Position numbers and translations under genes: made by a program
Notes under the pieces: model-generated
Told to the model about the DNA's origin: nothing
The model's database searches: none
What the model saw: the letters and a program-made list of their open reading frames with translations, nothing else
Part shown: positions 41,394-50,816 of the stretch, piece after piece
Numbering within the stretch: the stretch's first letter is position 1
Layout: every line of letters begins with the position of its first letter
NCBI GenBank assembly: GCA_025210515.1
Contig: JAOARM010000038.1
Coordinates: 62,001-126,000 of the forward strand
Source: Vallitalea sp.
Lineage (GTDB): Bacteria; Bacillota; Clostridia; Lachnospirales; Vallitaleaceae
Direction of reading: 5' to 3'
DNA: 64,000 nt

Positions 41394-42989
41394 GTGTTTA
41401 ATAATGTAGTATATTCAAATGAATGTCTTGAATTAATTGAAGAAGAAGAGCAGTATTATATAAGAGTTTCTGAAAAGGGATATAATATGAGTGACTTTAA
41501 TAGAATCATGTTTGAATATCCGCGTATTAATCTTACCCATTTTGGGGCTTTAAGTTCTGCCATTAATATGGCTACAGGGAAAATTGTTAAAATTGGAACT
41601 AAAAAACCGTTAGTAGAATTTTCCGTAAGCAAAGATAAATTAAAAGGTTTTGTTGCTATTAATATGACACAAGAAGAATTCGATAATAATGATAAAACAG
41701 AAATAGCTCATTTAATTATGAACAAATTACAACGCTCTAATATTGTTTATGGAATAGATGTGCATAATATTATAGATATATTAGAACCTCAAAAGAAAAT
41801 TCAAATAGCAGAAGGCGTACTTCCTGTAAATGGAGACGACGCAATTATAACACTATATAAGATAGAGGATGTAAAACCGCAGATTAATGAAAACGAAGCG
41901 GTTAATCATTATGAACTTAATTTAATTAATAAAGTTAACAAAGGAGATTGGTTAGGAGAAAGAATAGAACCAAAAGAAGGGATTCCGGGGAAAACTGTTT
42001 GTGGAGAAGTTATACCTTCACAAAAAGGTAGACAAATTTCACTTGATTATGATAAAAAAACAGTTGTGGAAAAATATGATGAAAAAGAAGATAAAACTTT
42101 TATATATGCTAAAAGAACAGGAGCAGTTATCTATCAAAATAATGTAATTGGTATATGTAATTTCTTAGAGATAGACGGAAGTGTATCTTTTAAAACTGGT
42201 AATATAGACTTTGATGGAGCAGTGGAAATAAAAAAATCAATAGAAGATAATTTTGTAGTAAGAGCAGACCATGATATTCAAGTAATGGGAGATATGGGAG
42301 TCGGTAGTGTTGATACTATTGAAAGTAGAGATGGAAGTATATATATTAGAGGTGGAATAGCTGGTAAAAATAAAGCCAAAATTATATGTAATGGTAATTT
42401 ATACACTAAGTTTGCCTCAGAATGTACAATAGAATGCGATGGAACAGTTAATATTGGGTCATATGCAATTAACTGTAATATAAAGGCAAAAGAAGTTATA
42501 TTAGAATCTTATAAGAGTAGAATTATAGGAGGAAATATTGAAGCTAATATTAGAGTTCAAGCAGGTGAAATTGGTAATAGAACAGAATCCTATACCAAAA
42601 TTATAATAACAGGTTTTAATAGAAATAGAATTAAAGAAGAATATGATATTATAATTGATACAATTGATAAAGTTAAAAATAAAATAGCTCTAATAAAACA
42701 AAAAATCTCTATATATAATTTTGCAAGTTTAAATAACGCTCAAAAAGAAGAGTTTTTGAAGTTAAATGAGGAATTTGATTATTTTAGAAAGAACTTAAAA
42801 ATGTTATATGAGAAGCAAAAAAGATACGCATCATATCTCCACACAAAAGGAGAAGGAGAGCTTAAGATAACTAATTGTATATATCCAAACGTATCAGTTA
42901 ACATTAAAAAATGTACGTATCATAATAGTAAAAAAATTAACTCACCGACGTCGTTATACGTGATAAATAATGAACTAATTAAAGCGTAA
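41394..42989 (+). CDS. DUF342 (FapA-type) polymer-like beta-helix protein
   Basis: A 531-residue protein of the DUF342/FapA family. A short N-terminal domain (1-90) precedes the DUF342 segment (about 90-270, including LEPQKKIQIAEGVLPVNGDDAIITLYKIED in parts and GDWLGERIEPKEGIPGKTVCGEVI). Repetitive strands then form a right-handed beta-helix (about 265-400, GSVSFKTGNIDFDGAVEI, GGIAGKNKAKIICNGNLY). A coiled coil (about 405-470) ends the protein. It starts at GTG after GGGAGG. The family has been linked to flagellar assembly and spore or polysaccharide functions, and its exact role is unclear. Confidence 0.85.
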   Translation: MFNNVVYSNECLELIEEEEQYYIRVSEKGYNMSDFNRIMFEYPRINLTHFGALSSAINMATGKIVKIGTKKPLVEFSVSKDKLKGFVAINMTQEEFDNNDKTEIAHLIMNKLQRSNIVYGIDVHNIIDILEPQKKIQIAEGVLPVNGDDAIITLYKIEDVKPQINENEAVNHYELNLINKVNKGDWLGERIEPKEGIPGKTVCGEVIPSQKGRQISLDYDKKTVVEKYDEKEDKTFIYAKRTGAVIYQNNVIGICNFLEIDGSVSFKTGNIDFDGAVEIKKSIEDNFVVRADHDIQVMGDMGVGSVDTIESRDGSIYIRGGIAGKNKAKIICNGNLYTKFASECTIECDGTVNIGSYAINCNIKAKEVILESYKSRIIGGNIEANIRVQAGEIGNRTESYTKIIITGFNRNRIKEEYDIIIDTIDKVKNKIALIKQKISIYNFASLNNAQKEEFLKLNEEFDYFRKNLKMLYEKQKRYASYLHTKGEGELKITNCIYPNVSVNIKKCTYHNSKKINSPTSLYVINNELIKA

Positions 42990-43024
42990 TTTATAATAAA
43001 TACTTGAAAGAAGGACTTATGGTA

Positions 43025-44947
43025 ATGGCTCATGAAAAATTATTGTACAATATACTAGAACAACACAAAAAAAATAAAGATATAAGCAAAAAGATATATA
43101 GATATACAGGATTAATACATGCTATCGAGTTTTTTACACTAAAATTTAACTTAGATTATATTGATAATTACATATATGAATTCTCTAATGAATTATTATT
43201 ACCAGATCAAATAGCAGTTTTTATTAAAAAAGATAGTAAGTATGAATTAATGTATTCTAAAGGATATGATAATAATAAGTGCATTATATATTACGATGAA
43301 TCTTATGATGATATTACAAGATATCATAGCGGATTATTTACGACAGATAATCTAAAAGATTATTTTCCAAGGGAGGTTCTTCAAAACTTCCCTTCTGCAT
43401 TTGCAATTCCTTTAATTATGAATAGAGAATTATACGGTATTATATTTGTTAATAGGCTTACAGACCAGTTTGTAGAAGATGATATTATAATAGCTAATAC
43501 ATTAATGAATCTGTACTCTACAGCTTTAACAAATCATAAGTACTATGGAGATTTAACAAAAGTTAGTAAACAGCTTAATGAAAAAGTATTTAATCTGTTT
43601 GCCATTAACCATTCATCAAGAGTATTACTTAGTGAACTTGATATAGAAGTATTATACAATCTTTCTATAAGCGTATTTTCTGAGCTTACACAAAGTAGTT
43701 TTACTACATTCTTCTTATATGACAATATAAGTGAAAGTTATAGATTAATGAGTCTAAAAGATGTTCATAATTCTAACTTGATTATGTTTATTAATCTCTA
43801 TCCTATATTACCAATGGAAAGTAATAACGTAAGAATTTTAACGGATATGAGTGATGAAAAACAGAGAAAACAATTTTATTCATTATTTAGAAATTCAGAA
43901 GAGATTCTAAAAGATATTAAAGCTATGTATATAGTTTCTCTTAAAAAAGATGATAAGTTAATTGGATTTGTTACATTAGGGCCGAAAGTAAATGATACGG
44001 AATACGAAGATAGTATTTTTGAACTTATTGAAAGTTTGGCATCTTCTACATATATTGCTATCTCTAATGCCAGCAAACTTCAAAAAATAAATAGTCAAAA
44101 AGAAATAATTAATAATAAGTTAAATAGATTAGTTAAGTTAAATCTTTTAATGAAAAATATTAATACAGCCAAAAATAGAGAACAGCTTATTGAATTAACT
44201 CTTAGTACATTAAGTGTTTTTTTTGGTGTAACTAGTGGATTTGTTGGTCTGTATAATGAAGAAAAAGATGTAATTGATATAAGAGAATCTATAAATATAA
44301 GTAATGAACTAAAGGAGATTATTTTTACTAATGAATTATTACCATTAAAACTTGGAGAAAACGTAGTATTAAATAGTGAATTAGATGTTGAAAATACATT
44401 TTCCCAAGAGGTTATTAATGGGTTTGATGATAATTATTGTGGTGCATTATTAGTTCCAATATTTGTAGATGATAATGAGTTGAAACTTTTAGGGGTTATT
44501 GGTATACTAGCAATTAAGGATAAAATTATTGGTGATGAAGAAAATATTATTACACTTGAATCTATATCAAGTCATATTGCGCCAGTACTTTATCAATTTG
44601 ATATTCTACAAAATACATTGAAACTATATAAGCCAGATTACCAAGTAAGATTTATTAATGATTTAGAGATTGGTATTACAGAGGCTATAGACTTTTATTT
44701 GGAGTTAAAGGTTATACATATTAATATAAAAGATACTTTTACTTTTAATAAAATTGAGTATGCAAAATTGTTAACAAAAGAATTTAAAAAAGTATATCCT
44801 GTGGATAACATGAATATCTTTGTCATTACATGTGAAAAAAATCCTATAGAAACTATTATGAGGATTGTAGAAAAAGCAAATTGTAAGCAATATGAATTAG
44901 GAAAAGATTTTAATTCTTTGGAAGATTTTCTTCAAAAATATAATTAA
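43025..44947 (+). CDS. Multi-GAF-domain sensor protein without a visible output domain
   Basis: A cytoplasmic protein of about 640 residues. At least two, probably three, GAF-like sensory domains are visible: about 20-170 (ALPLIMNRELYGIIFVNRL-type core near 130), 195-355 (FLYDNISESYRLMS..., KLIGFVTLGPKV) and 380-530 (VTSGFVGLYNEEKDVI, CGALLVPIFVDDNELKLLGVIGIL). The last 110 residues resemble no known enzyme. No HD-GYP, GGDEF, kinase or sigma-54 motif was found. The ATG at 43025 best fits AAGGA; ATG 43019 is possible. It lies in a run with the DUF342 and TPR genes. Confidence 0.75.
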   Translation: MAHEKLLYNILEQHKKNKDISKKIYRYTGLIHAIEFFTLKFNLDYIDNYIYEFSNELLLPDQIAVFIKKDSKYELMYSKGYDNNKCIIYYDESYDDITRYHSGLFTTDNLKDYFPREVLQNFPSAFAIPLIMNRELYGIIFVNRLTDQFVEDDIIIANTLMNLYSTALTNHKYYGDLTKVSKQLNEKVFNLFAINHSSRVLLSELDIEVLYNLSISVFSELTQSSFTTFFLYDNISESYRLMSLKDVHNSNLIMFINLYPILPMESNNVRILTDMSDEKQRKQFYSLFRNSEEILKDIKAMYIVSLKKDDKLIGFVTLGPKVNDTEYEDSIFELIESLASSTYIAISNASKLQKINSQKEIINNKLNRLVKLNLLMKNINTAKNREQLIELTLSTLSVFFGVTSGFVGLYNEEKDVIDIRESINISNELKEIIFTNELLPLKLGENVVLNSELDVENTFSQEVINGFDDNYCGALLVPIFVDDNELKLLGVIGILAIKDKIIGDEENIITLESISSHIAPVLYQFDILQNTLKLYKPDYQVRFINDLEIGITEAIDFYLELKVIHINIKDTFTFNKIEYAKLLTKEFKKVYPVDNMNIFVITCEKNPIETIMRIVEKANCKQYELGKDFNSLEDFLQKYN

Positions 44948-45006
44948 ATATTATTGTACTTGAAATAAATTTAAGTTTAATTACTTTATAAATATAGGAG
45001 AATTTG

Positions 45007-45918
45007 ATGAAAAGATATCATATAGATAATTATATAGTACTTGGAAAGAAATATTATGAAGAAGATAATCTATTAAAAGCATTGTATTATTTTGATAAAG
45101 CCTACAAATCAGGCATGGATAAGGATGTCCAGTTGTTGCTTAATATTGCAATTATATATGATGAGTTAGATGAATATGAAACGGCTATTAAATATTATAA
45201 CCAAATTTTAGATATAGATAAAGATGAAGCAAGAGCTTATTATGGTATTGCCATATTATATGATCATGAAGAAGAATTTGAAAAAGCTATTCCGTATTAT
45301 GAGAAAGCTATTGAATGTGATCCAAATTATGATAGAGCTTATTTTTTTCTAGCTTATGCATATGATCAAATTGGTGAAGAAGAAAAAGCTATTAACAATT
45401 ATAATGATGTACTGAAAATAAATCCTAATGATTTTTGGACTTGTGTTAACTTAGGTTCTATTTACGAGCAAAAAGATGAATTAAATAAAGCATTAGAACT
45501 AATGAAAAGAGCTTTAGATGTGGATAATACCCATTATATGGTGCTCTTTAACATGGGGGTCTTAATGTCCAAAAAAAATAAGACAGAAAAGGCAAAGAAT
45601 TATTATAAAAAAGCAATAGAGTTTAATAAACATTATGCATATTCATACCTTAACTTAGGAGTTATACATAGAGATGAAGAAAATTATGATCAAGCAATTA
45701 ATATCTTTACAACAGGAATAGATAATAATAAAGAATCTGTATTCTTATATTATAATAGAGCCTGTTGTTATCTTAAAACGGATCAATTAGTTGAAGCAGA
45801 AAAAGATATATTGGATGTATTAACTCTTCATCCCAAAATGGCTGACTATGTCCAAAATGATAGAGAATTACAAAGTTTAATAAACTACTCTTCATCAATA
45901 AAATGTATTTTAGAATAA
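45007..45918 (+). CDS. Tetratricopeptide-repeat protein
   Basis: A 303-residue protein made almost entirely of TPR motifs. About eight 34-residue units are visible (for example DNLLKALYYFDKAYKSG, DEYETAIKYYNQILDID, EEFEKAIPYYEKAIECD, GEEEKAINNYNDVLKIN, NKTEKAKNYYKKAIEFN). No signal peptide or other domain was seen. It is expected to be a protein-protein scaffold in the cytoplasm. The start ATG lies 6 bases after AGGAG. It is the third gene in the DUF342-GAF-TPR group, so the three may cooperate. Confidence 0.9.
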   Translation: MKRYHIDNYIVLGKKYYEEDNLLKALYYFDKAYKSGMDKDVQLLLNIAIIYDELDEYETAIKYYNQILDIDKDEARAYYGIAILYDHEEEFEKAIPYYEKAIECDPNYDRAYFFLAYAYDQIGEEEKAINNYNDVLKINPNDFWTCVNLGSIYEQKDELNKALELMKRALDVDNTHYMVLFNMGVLMSKKNKTEKAKNYYKKAIEFNKHYAYSYLNLGVIHRDEENYDQAINIFTTGIDNNKESVFLYYNRACCYLKTDQLVEAEKDILDVLTLHPKMADYVQNDRELQSLINYSSSIKCILE

Positions 45919-45926
45919 AAGCAACT

Positions 45927-47225
45927 TTATTGTTTGTTTAATTTATTTCTTATGTGTCCAACTAAGTATAATGATCCTGCACAACATAGGAGTTCATTAT
46001 TCTTGGTTATTTTAAGCCCATAGTCTAATGCGTTTTCATAATCTTTATACACAATCACATCTTTACAATATTTAAGAGCAGTTTCTTGAGCTATTGCTAA
46101 TGACAAAGCCCTATCATTCAGTGGGTTAGTTAATATGACTGTCTTGACAAAAGGAAACAATGCTTTCATCATTTTATCATATTCTTTATCCTCAAGAACG
46201 CCGAAAATAAGAGTTATAGGAGTATTTTTATAATGCTTATTAATATAAGATGTTAACATATTAATGCTTTCTGCATTATGAGCACCATCTATTAGAATAT
46301 CACAATTTCTATGTAATAATTCCATTCTACATTCCCATTGAACATTAGAAAGACCTAAGTATATACTGCTGTCAGATACTTTGATATCATTATTTTGCAA
46401 TATATATATAATATTAAGTACAGTAGCAGTATTATATAATTGGTGATAGCCTTTTAATGAAAGGTTAATGTTATTATATGAGAATGAAGGTGTACTAATA
46501 TTAAAGCAGATAGACTCTTTGGATTCGTTAATAATATTAATATTGATTTCTGAGTCATTGAAATAGTGAAGAGGTGCATTTTGCTCATCGCTATATTTTT
46601 TTATTGTATCAACTACGATACTGTCATTAACTGATAGTGCTACTGGACAATTAGGTTTTATAATTCCAGCTTTTTCTGTGGCTATTTTATCTAGAGAATC
46701 TCCAAGATAATTAGTATGGTCAAGGCTAATAGATGTTATAACTGATACTAAAGGGTTAGATATAATATTAGTTGCATCTAATCTGCCACCTAATCCAACT
46801 TCAAGAATAACAAAATCTACATTATTATTATGAAAGTATAGTAGTGATAGTGCAGTTAAACATTCAAATATTGTAGGATGATCCATACCTTCACTAACTA
46901 ATTCATTACATTTAGTTCTAATTATAGAAGTATAATATGAAAAGTCGGTATTAGAAATGAGGGTATTGTTTATTTTAATTGATTGATTATAAGAAACTAT
47001 ATAGGGTGAAGTATATAAGCCAACAGTATAGTTTTCATAAGTCAAAACAGAATTTAACATAGCACATACAGAACCTTTTCCGTTAGTTCCTGCAACATGA
47101 ATAACTTTTAATTTGTTTTGAGGATTATTAAGTTTTGATAATAAATTATACATATTATCAAGCCCTAACTTTGAACCGAGTGTTGATATGTTTTTATAGA
47201 AAGCATTAGCTTGTGTATAGTTCAT
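45927..47225 (-). CDS. folC: Folylpolyglutamate / dihydrofolate synthase (FolC)
   Basis: A 432-residue Mur-ligase-family enzyme that adds glutamate to folates. Visible are KVIHVAGTNGKGSVCAML (ATP P-loop), YTSPYIVSYNQSIKIN, FVILEVGLGGRLDATN, SISLDHTNYLGDSLDKIATEKAGIIKP in two parts, ILIDGAHNAESI and TLIFGVLEDKEYDKMM. The length is standard. The ATG follows AAGGAGA. It is convergent with the TPR gene, with only 8 bases between stop codons. Confidence 0.95.
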   Translation of the reverse strand: MNYTQANAFYKNISTLGSKLGLDNMYNLLSKLNNPQNKLKVIHVAGTNGKGSVCAMLNSVLTYENYTVGLYTSPYIVSYNQSIKINNTLISNTDFSYYTSIIRTKCNELVSEGMDHPTIFECLTALSLLYFHNNNVDFVILEVGLGGRLDATNIISNPLVSVITSISLDHTNYLGDSLDKIATEKAGIIKPNCPVALSVNDSIVVDTIKKYSDEQNAPLHYFNDSEININIINESKESICFNISTPSFSYNNINLSLKGYHQLYNTATVLNIIYILQNNDIKVSDSSIYLGLSNVQWECRMELLHRNCDILIDGAHNAESINMLTSYINKHYKNTPITLIFGVLEDKEYDKMMKALFPFVKTVILTNPLNDRALSLAIAQETALKYCKDVIVYKDYENALDYGLKITKNNELLCCAGSLYLVGHIRNKLNKQ

Positions 47226-47424
47226 AATATTCTCCTTATCAATAAGATTTATTGTATAATTACCTTGATTAATTTTATAATAATATTATATGATAGTTAC
47301 AAATTAAAAAATAAATGAAATTAGTAATAGACGTATAATCAATTTTATATTAATATTAAATAAAAGAAAAAGCAATATAATTTTATATGTAGATGTTAAA
47401 TAATAAAATAGGAGGAATGATTTA

Positions 47425-48354
47425 ATGAATAATATATATGATATGATTATAATTGGTTCAGGACCTGCTGGTATGGCAGCAGCAATATATGCTCAAAGAG
47501 CAATGCTTAAAACACTAGTAATTGAAAAAGATATACCAGGTGGGCAAGTTGTTAATACTTATGAGGTTGATAATTATCCTGGAATACCAGATATAACTGG
47601 ATTTGAATTAAGTACTAAAATGAGAGAACATGCAGAGAAATTAGGTGTAGAAATTCAATCAGAATTTGTAGAAGATGTAGTACTAGATAATAAAATAAAA
47701 GTAGTTAAAACTTCTACTAACGAATATCAATCAAAAACTATAATAATAGCTACAGGTGCTAAATGGAGAAAAGTTGGAGTAAAAGGTGAGCAAGAATTTA
47801 CAGGAAGAGGAGTATCTTACTGTGCAACTTGTGATGGAGCATTTTTTAGAAACCGTACTGTAGCTGTAATTGGCGGTGGAGATGTAGCAGTAGAAGATGC
47901 TATATTTTTGGCAAGAATGTGTAAAAAAGTTTATTTATTGCATAGAAGAGATGAATTAAGAGCTGTTAAGATATTACAAGAGAATTTATTTAAAATAGAA
48001 AAAGAAAAACTAGAAATTCTATGGGATACAGAAGTGCAAGAAATTATTGGTAATGATCAAGTGGAAAAGATTACAGTTGTTAATAATAAAACTAATGAAC
48101 AAAAACAAATAGAATTAGAAGGGGTTTTCGTTGGTATCGGAACTGAACCTAATTCAGAACTAATAAAAGATAAAGTTAAATGTGATGATAATGGATATGT
48201 GATTACAGATGAGGCAGGAGAGACTAGCGTGAAAGGTGTATATGCAGCTGGAGATGTGAAACAAAAAAGTCTTAGACAAATTATTACTGCCGCTGCTGAT
48301 GGAGCAACATCGGTATATGCAGCTGAGAGATATATTCTAGAGAATTTTTCTTAG
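47425..48354 (+). CDS. trxB: Thioredoxin reductase (TrxB)
   Basis: A 309-residue low-molecular-weight thioredoxin reductase. The FAD-binding GSGPAGMAAAIYA is at the N-terminus, the redox pair in YCATCDGAFF is near residue 135, the NADPH-binding VIGGGDVAVEDAI follows, and the FAD-binding GVYAAGDVKQKSLRQI is near the C-terminus. It keeps thioredoxin reduced in the cytoplasm and could also supply electrons to sulfur-transfer chemistry. It starts after AGGAGG and stands alone; no trxA is adjacent. Confidence 0.95.
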   Translation: MNNIYDMIIIGSGPAGMAAAIYAQRAMLKTLVIEKDIPGGQVVNTYEVDNYPGIPDITGFELSTKMREHAEKLGVEIQSEFVEDVVLDNKIKVVKTSTNEYQSKTIIIATGAKWRKVGVKGEQEFTGRGVSYCATCDGAFFRNRTVAVIGGGDVAVEDAIFLARMCKKVYLLHRRDELRAVKILQENLFKIEKEKLEILWDTEVQEIIGNDQVEKITVVNNKTNEQKQIELEGVFVGIGTEPNSELIKDKVKCDDNGYVITDEAGETSVKGVYAAGDVKQKSLRQIITAAADGATSVYAAERYILENFS

Positions 48355-48401
48355 AATTATATAATTATTTTATCATAAAAAAGTAAATATTAATAAGAAA
48401 A

Positions 48402-48437
48402 ATGGGATTATCCTCTATATAATAGAGATAATCCCTA
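48402..48437 (-). terminator. Terminator of the NlpC/P60 gene (also faces trxB)
   Basis: GGGATTATCCTCTA (48404-48417) pairs with TAGAGATAATCCC (48423-48435), with one mismatch. The T-run lies on the minus strand (ATTTTTCTT), serving the leftward gene ending at 48465. Confidence 0.75.
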
Positions 48438-48464
48438 AATAATGAAAAGGCATTGGAATAATTG

Positions 48465-49559
48465 TTATTTAATAACTCTACTAGCTCCTATATAAGGTGC
48501 CATTCTTCTATCATTCAAAGCATTAATAATAATACCTGTTTTAGGATTGTTTGCATGGATGATTTGGTTGTTACCAATGTACATTGCAACATGATTAATA
48601 CGCTTATTATGTCCAAAAAATACAAGATCCCCAGGTAATAAATTATTTTTAGAAACTCTATAACCATTATTAATTTGTGTTCTAGATGTTCTGTTAATAT
48701 ATATGCCAAATTTCTTCATAATTTGTTGTGTGAAACCTGAACAATCAACACCTCTAGTTAAGCTATTACCTCCCCAAACATAACGATTTCCTAAAAATTG
48801 TTTTGAATAAGCAACTACTTGTTGTCTTAGGTCTAAAGTATTTGTGTTAGATATTTCATCTGTAAGGGTGACATAATCTTTGTACACATAACCTGTAGAT
48901 CCATTAGATAACTTAATAGAAACCCATTTGTCTAGTTCGCTTAGTACTTCAAAAGTATTATAGCGATATACTTTATTAATTTTTTTAGAACTAGTAGATG
49001 GTTCTGCTCTAACATTAAGTATACTAGTTGTTACTTTGGCAAATTTCTTTGTTTTTGCTTCAGTTTTTTTTGTGGTTTGAGATAAAGATAATGAAGAAGT
49101 TACTTTAGTAGCAGATAAATTCCTCATATGAATATATCCATTACCTTTATTAGTGCTAGCATAGAACCAATCGCCTGTTTGGTAAACCAATTTTACTTTT
49201 TCACCACTTGGAAGTAGCGTAATTAAGCTACTAGAAGAAACAGGTGAATTTCTAAGTTCTGCTTCTTCTGATATTATTATACGTTCCTTGTTTTCTTGAA
49301 GGTTGACGTATTTACTATGTACATATGCTTCATCTAACTGAGTAATATTAATTTTATACCAGTCATTATTTGTAGATAATATTTCTAATGTGTCGCCTAA
49401 ATGGACGTAGTCAACTATAGAATTTGTTAAGCTTGGACCACTTCTAACATTAAGGTTTTCAACATTAACAGTCCCTATAGTACTAGCATATGTGTTGGTG
49501 GAAAGCATTAATCCACTTATTAATCCTATAGTCAACTGCTTCATTCCTAGCCTTTTCAT
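48465..49559 (-). CDS. Secreted NlpC/P60 peptidoglycan hydrolase with SH3 domains
   Basis: A 364-residue exported cell-wall hydrolase with a signal peptide over residues 1-25 (cleavage near ANTYAS). Three bacterial SH3 domains follow: about 28-88 (GTVNVENLNVRSGPSL), 92-148 (AELRNSPVSSSSLITLLPSG) and 172-238 (SILNVRAEPSTSSKKI). The NlpC/P60 domain (about 248-364) has GVDCSGFTQQIM (catalytic Cys), NHVAMYIGN (His) and IIHANNP. It should cut D-Glu-diamino-acid bonds in peptidoglycan peptides. The ATG follows GGAGG. Confidence 0.94.
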   Translation of the reverse strand: MKRLGMKQLTIGLISGLMLSTNTYASTIGTVNVENLNVRSGPSLTNSIVDYVHLGDTLEILSTNNDWYKINITQLDEAYVHSKYVNLQENKERIIISEEAELRNSPVSSSSLITLLPSGEKVKLVYQTGDWFYASTNKGNGYIHMRNLSATKVTSSLSLSQTTKKTEAKTKKFAKVTTSILNVRAEPSTSSKKINKVYRYNTFEVLSELDKWVSIKLSNGSTGYVYKDYVTLTDEISNTNTLDLRQQVVAYSKQFLGNRYVWGGNSLTRGVDCSGFTQQIMKKFGIYINRTSRTQINNGYRVSKNNLLPGDLVFFGHNKRINHVAMYIGNNQIIHANNPKTGIIINALNDRRMAPYIGASRVIK

Positions 49560-49811
49560 AATAATAAACCTCCTGTGTTACTAGTATTTGTTAATAAAGG
49601 ATAATTATGCAACAAAATAAATGTTACATAAATGTTAACTAAGTATTACATATTTATTATATGATAAAATTAAATAAAATGCAATAACCATACATGTTTT
49701 CCTTATTTTTCCATGATTATCTTTTGCTTTATTTAATAAAATATAGTGGATAATAGTTTGGAGTTAACAATTAGTTAATAAATTTGTAATAATATGAGGT
49801 ATTATGAAGTG

Positions 49812-49844
49812 TAAAAGAAAAGCCCGAAGGATTACCTTCAGGCT
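49812..49844 (-). terminator. Terminator of upp (minus strand)
   Basis: Read leftward, AGCCTGAAGG, loop TAAT, CCTTCGGGCT, then TTTTCTTTT. It is a clean GC stem 30 bases after the upp stop. Confidence 0.92.
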
Positions 49845-49873
49845 AAATTATTAAGTAAAGTTCTAGATTTATA

Positions 49874-50506
49874 TTATTTTGTTCCGAATATTCTATCTCC
49901 AGCATCACCTAAACCAGGTGTAATATATCCAATTTCATTTAACTTCTCATCAATAGCAGTTGTATAGATTTGAACGTCTGGGTGATGAGTAAGTACTTCT
50001 TCAATACCAGGTTTTGATGTTACAAGACACATAATTTTAATATCTTTTACACCGTAAGATTTTAACAAGCTAACACCAGCAACTACTGAACCACCAGTAG
50101 CAAGCATAGGTTCTGTTATAATAACTGTTCTCTTTTCAATATCTTTTGGTAATTTACAGTAATATTCAACTGGTTGAAGTGTTTCTTCATTTCTATATAA
50201 ACCAATATGTCCTACTTTAGCAGTTGGTAATAAGCTTAACATACCGTCAACCATACCAAGACCAGCTCTTAAAATAGGTACGATAGCAAGTGTTTTACCA
50301 GCAATCACATTAGAAGTTGTTTCACAAATTGGTGTTTCAATAGTAGTCTCTTTTAAAGGTAGGTTACGTGTAACTTCATATCCCATTAACATAGCAATTT
50401 CTTTTACTAGCTCTCTAAAATCTTTTGAACCAGTATTTTTATCACGTAATAAAGTTAACTTATGTTGAAGTAATGGGTGATCTAATAATTTTACATTTTC
50501 GTGCAT
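49874..50506 (-). CDS. upp: Uracil phosphoribosyltransferase (Upp)
   Basis: A 210-residue type I phosphoribosyltransferase that converts uracil and PRPP to UMP. Recognisable segments are [28 protein letters not shown] in parts, [17 protein letters not shown]-loop [11 protein letters not shown], and the uracil-binding [16 protein letters not shown] at the end. Length and sequence are typical. The ATG follows AGGAGG. It is transcribed alone and leftward, ending at a strong terminator. Confidence 0.97.
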   Translation of the reverse strand: MHENVKLLDHPLLQHKLTLLRDKNTGSKDFRELVKEIAMLMGYEVTRNLPLKETTIETPICETTSNVIAGKTLAIVPILRAGLGMVDGMLSLLPTAKVGHIGLYRNEETLQPVEYYCKLPKDIEKRTVIITEPMLATGGSVVAGVSLLKSYGVKDIKIMCLVTSKPGIEEVLTHHPDVQIYTTAIDEKLNEIGYITPGLGDAGDRIFGTK

Positions 50507-50816
50507 GGGTCATCCTCCTATTATTCTAGATAATTGAAATAATTTTGTTGAAAAATTTTATAGCATTATGTAACATAAAATGATAAAATTTTTCTTAAAT
50601 ATTTTAATAGAAAGGCGAGAAAATAGTCGTCTTTCTTGTCCACAATAATTTTACATACGATTTTAATGATAATATATCTCTATTGGTTTGTCAATTAAAT
50701 AACGAGAAAATACGATAAAAAAATATTCTAATTTTATTTTAACAATAAACTATGGTATAATAAGAAATTGTATACATATGAAAAAGAAACGATTTTTTAA
50801 GTATGAGGTGAATACA
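50507..50816. other. 310-base divergent gap with a possible upp leader hairpin
   Basis: AGAAAGGCGA and TCGTCTTTCT (about 50609-50637) form a 10-bp stem with one mismatch, roughly 100 bases before the upp start. On the minus strand it lacks a T-run, so it is at most a weak leader structure. Nothing else was recognised. Confidence 0.4.

Noticed and set aside
50605..50640. PyrR-type attenuator for upp
   Set aside because: A stem exists, but no T-run terminator, no anti-terminator and no PyrR-binding consensus could be recognised.
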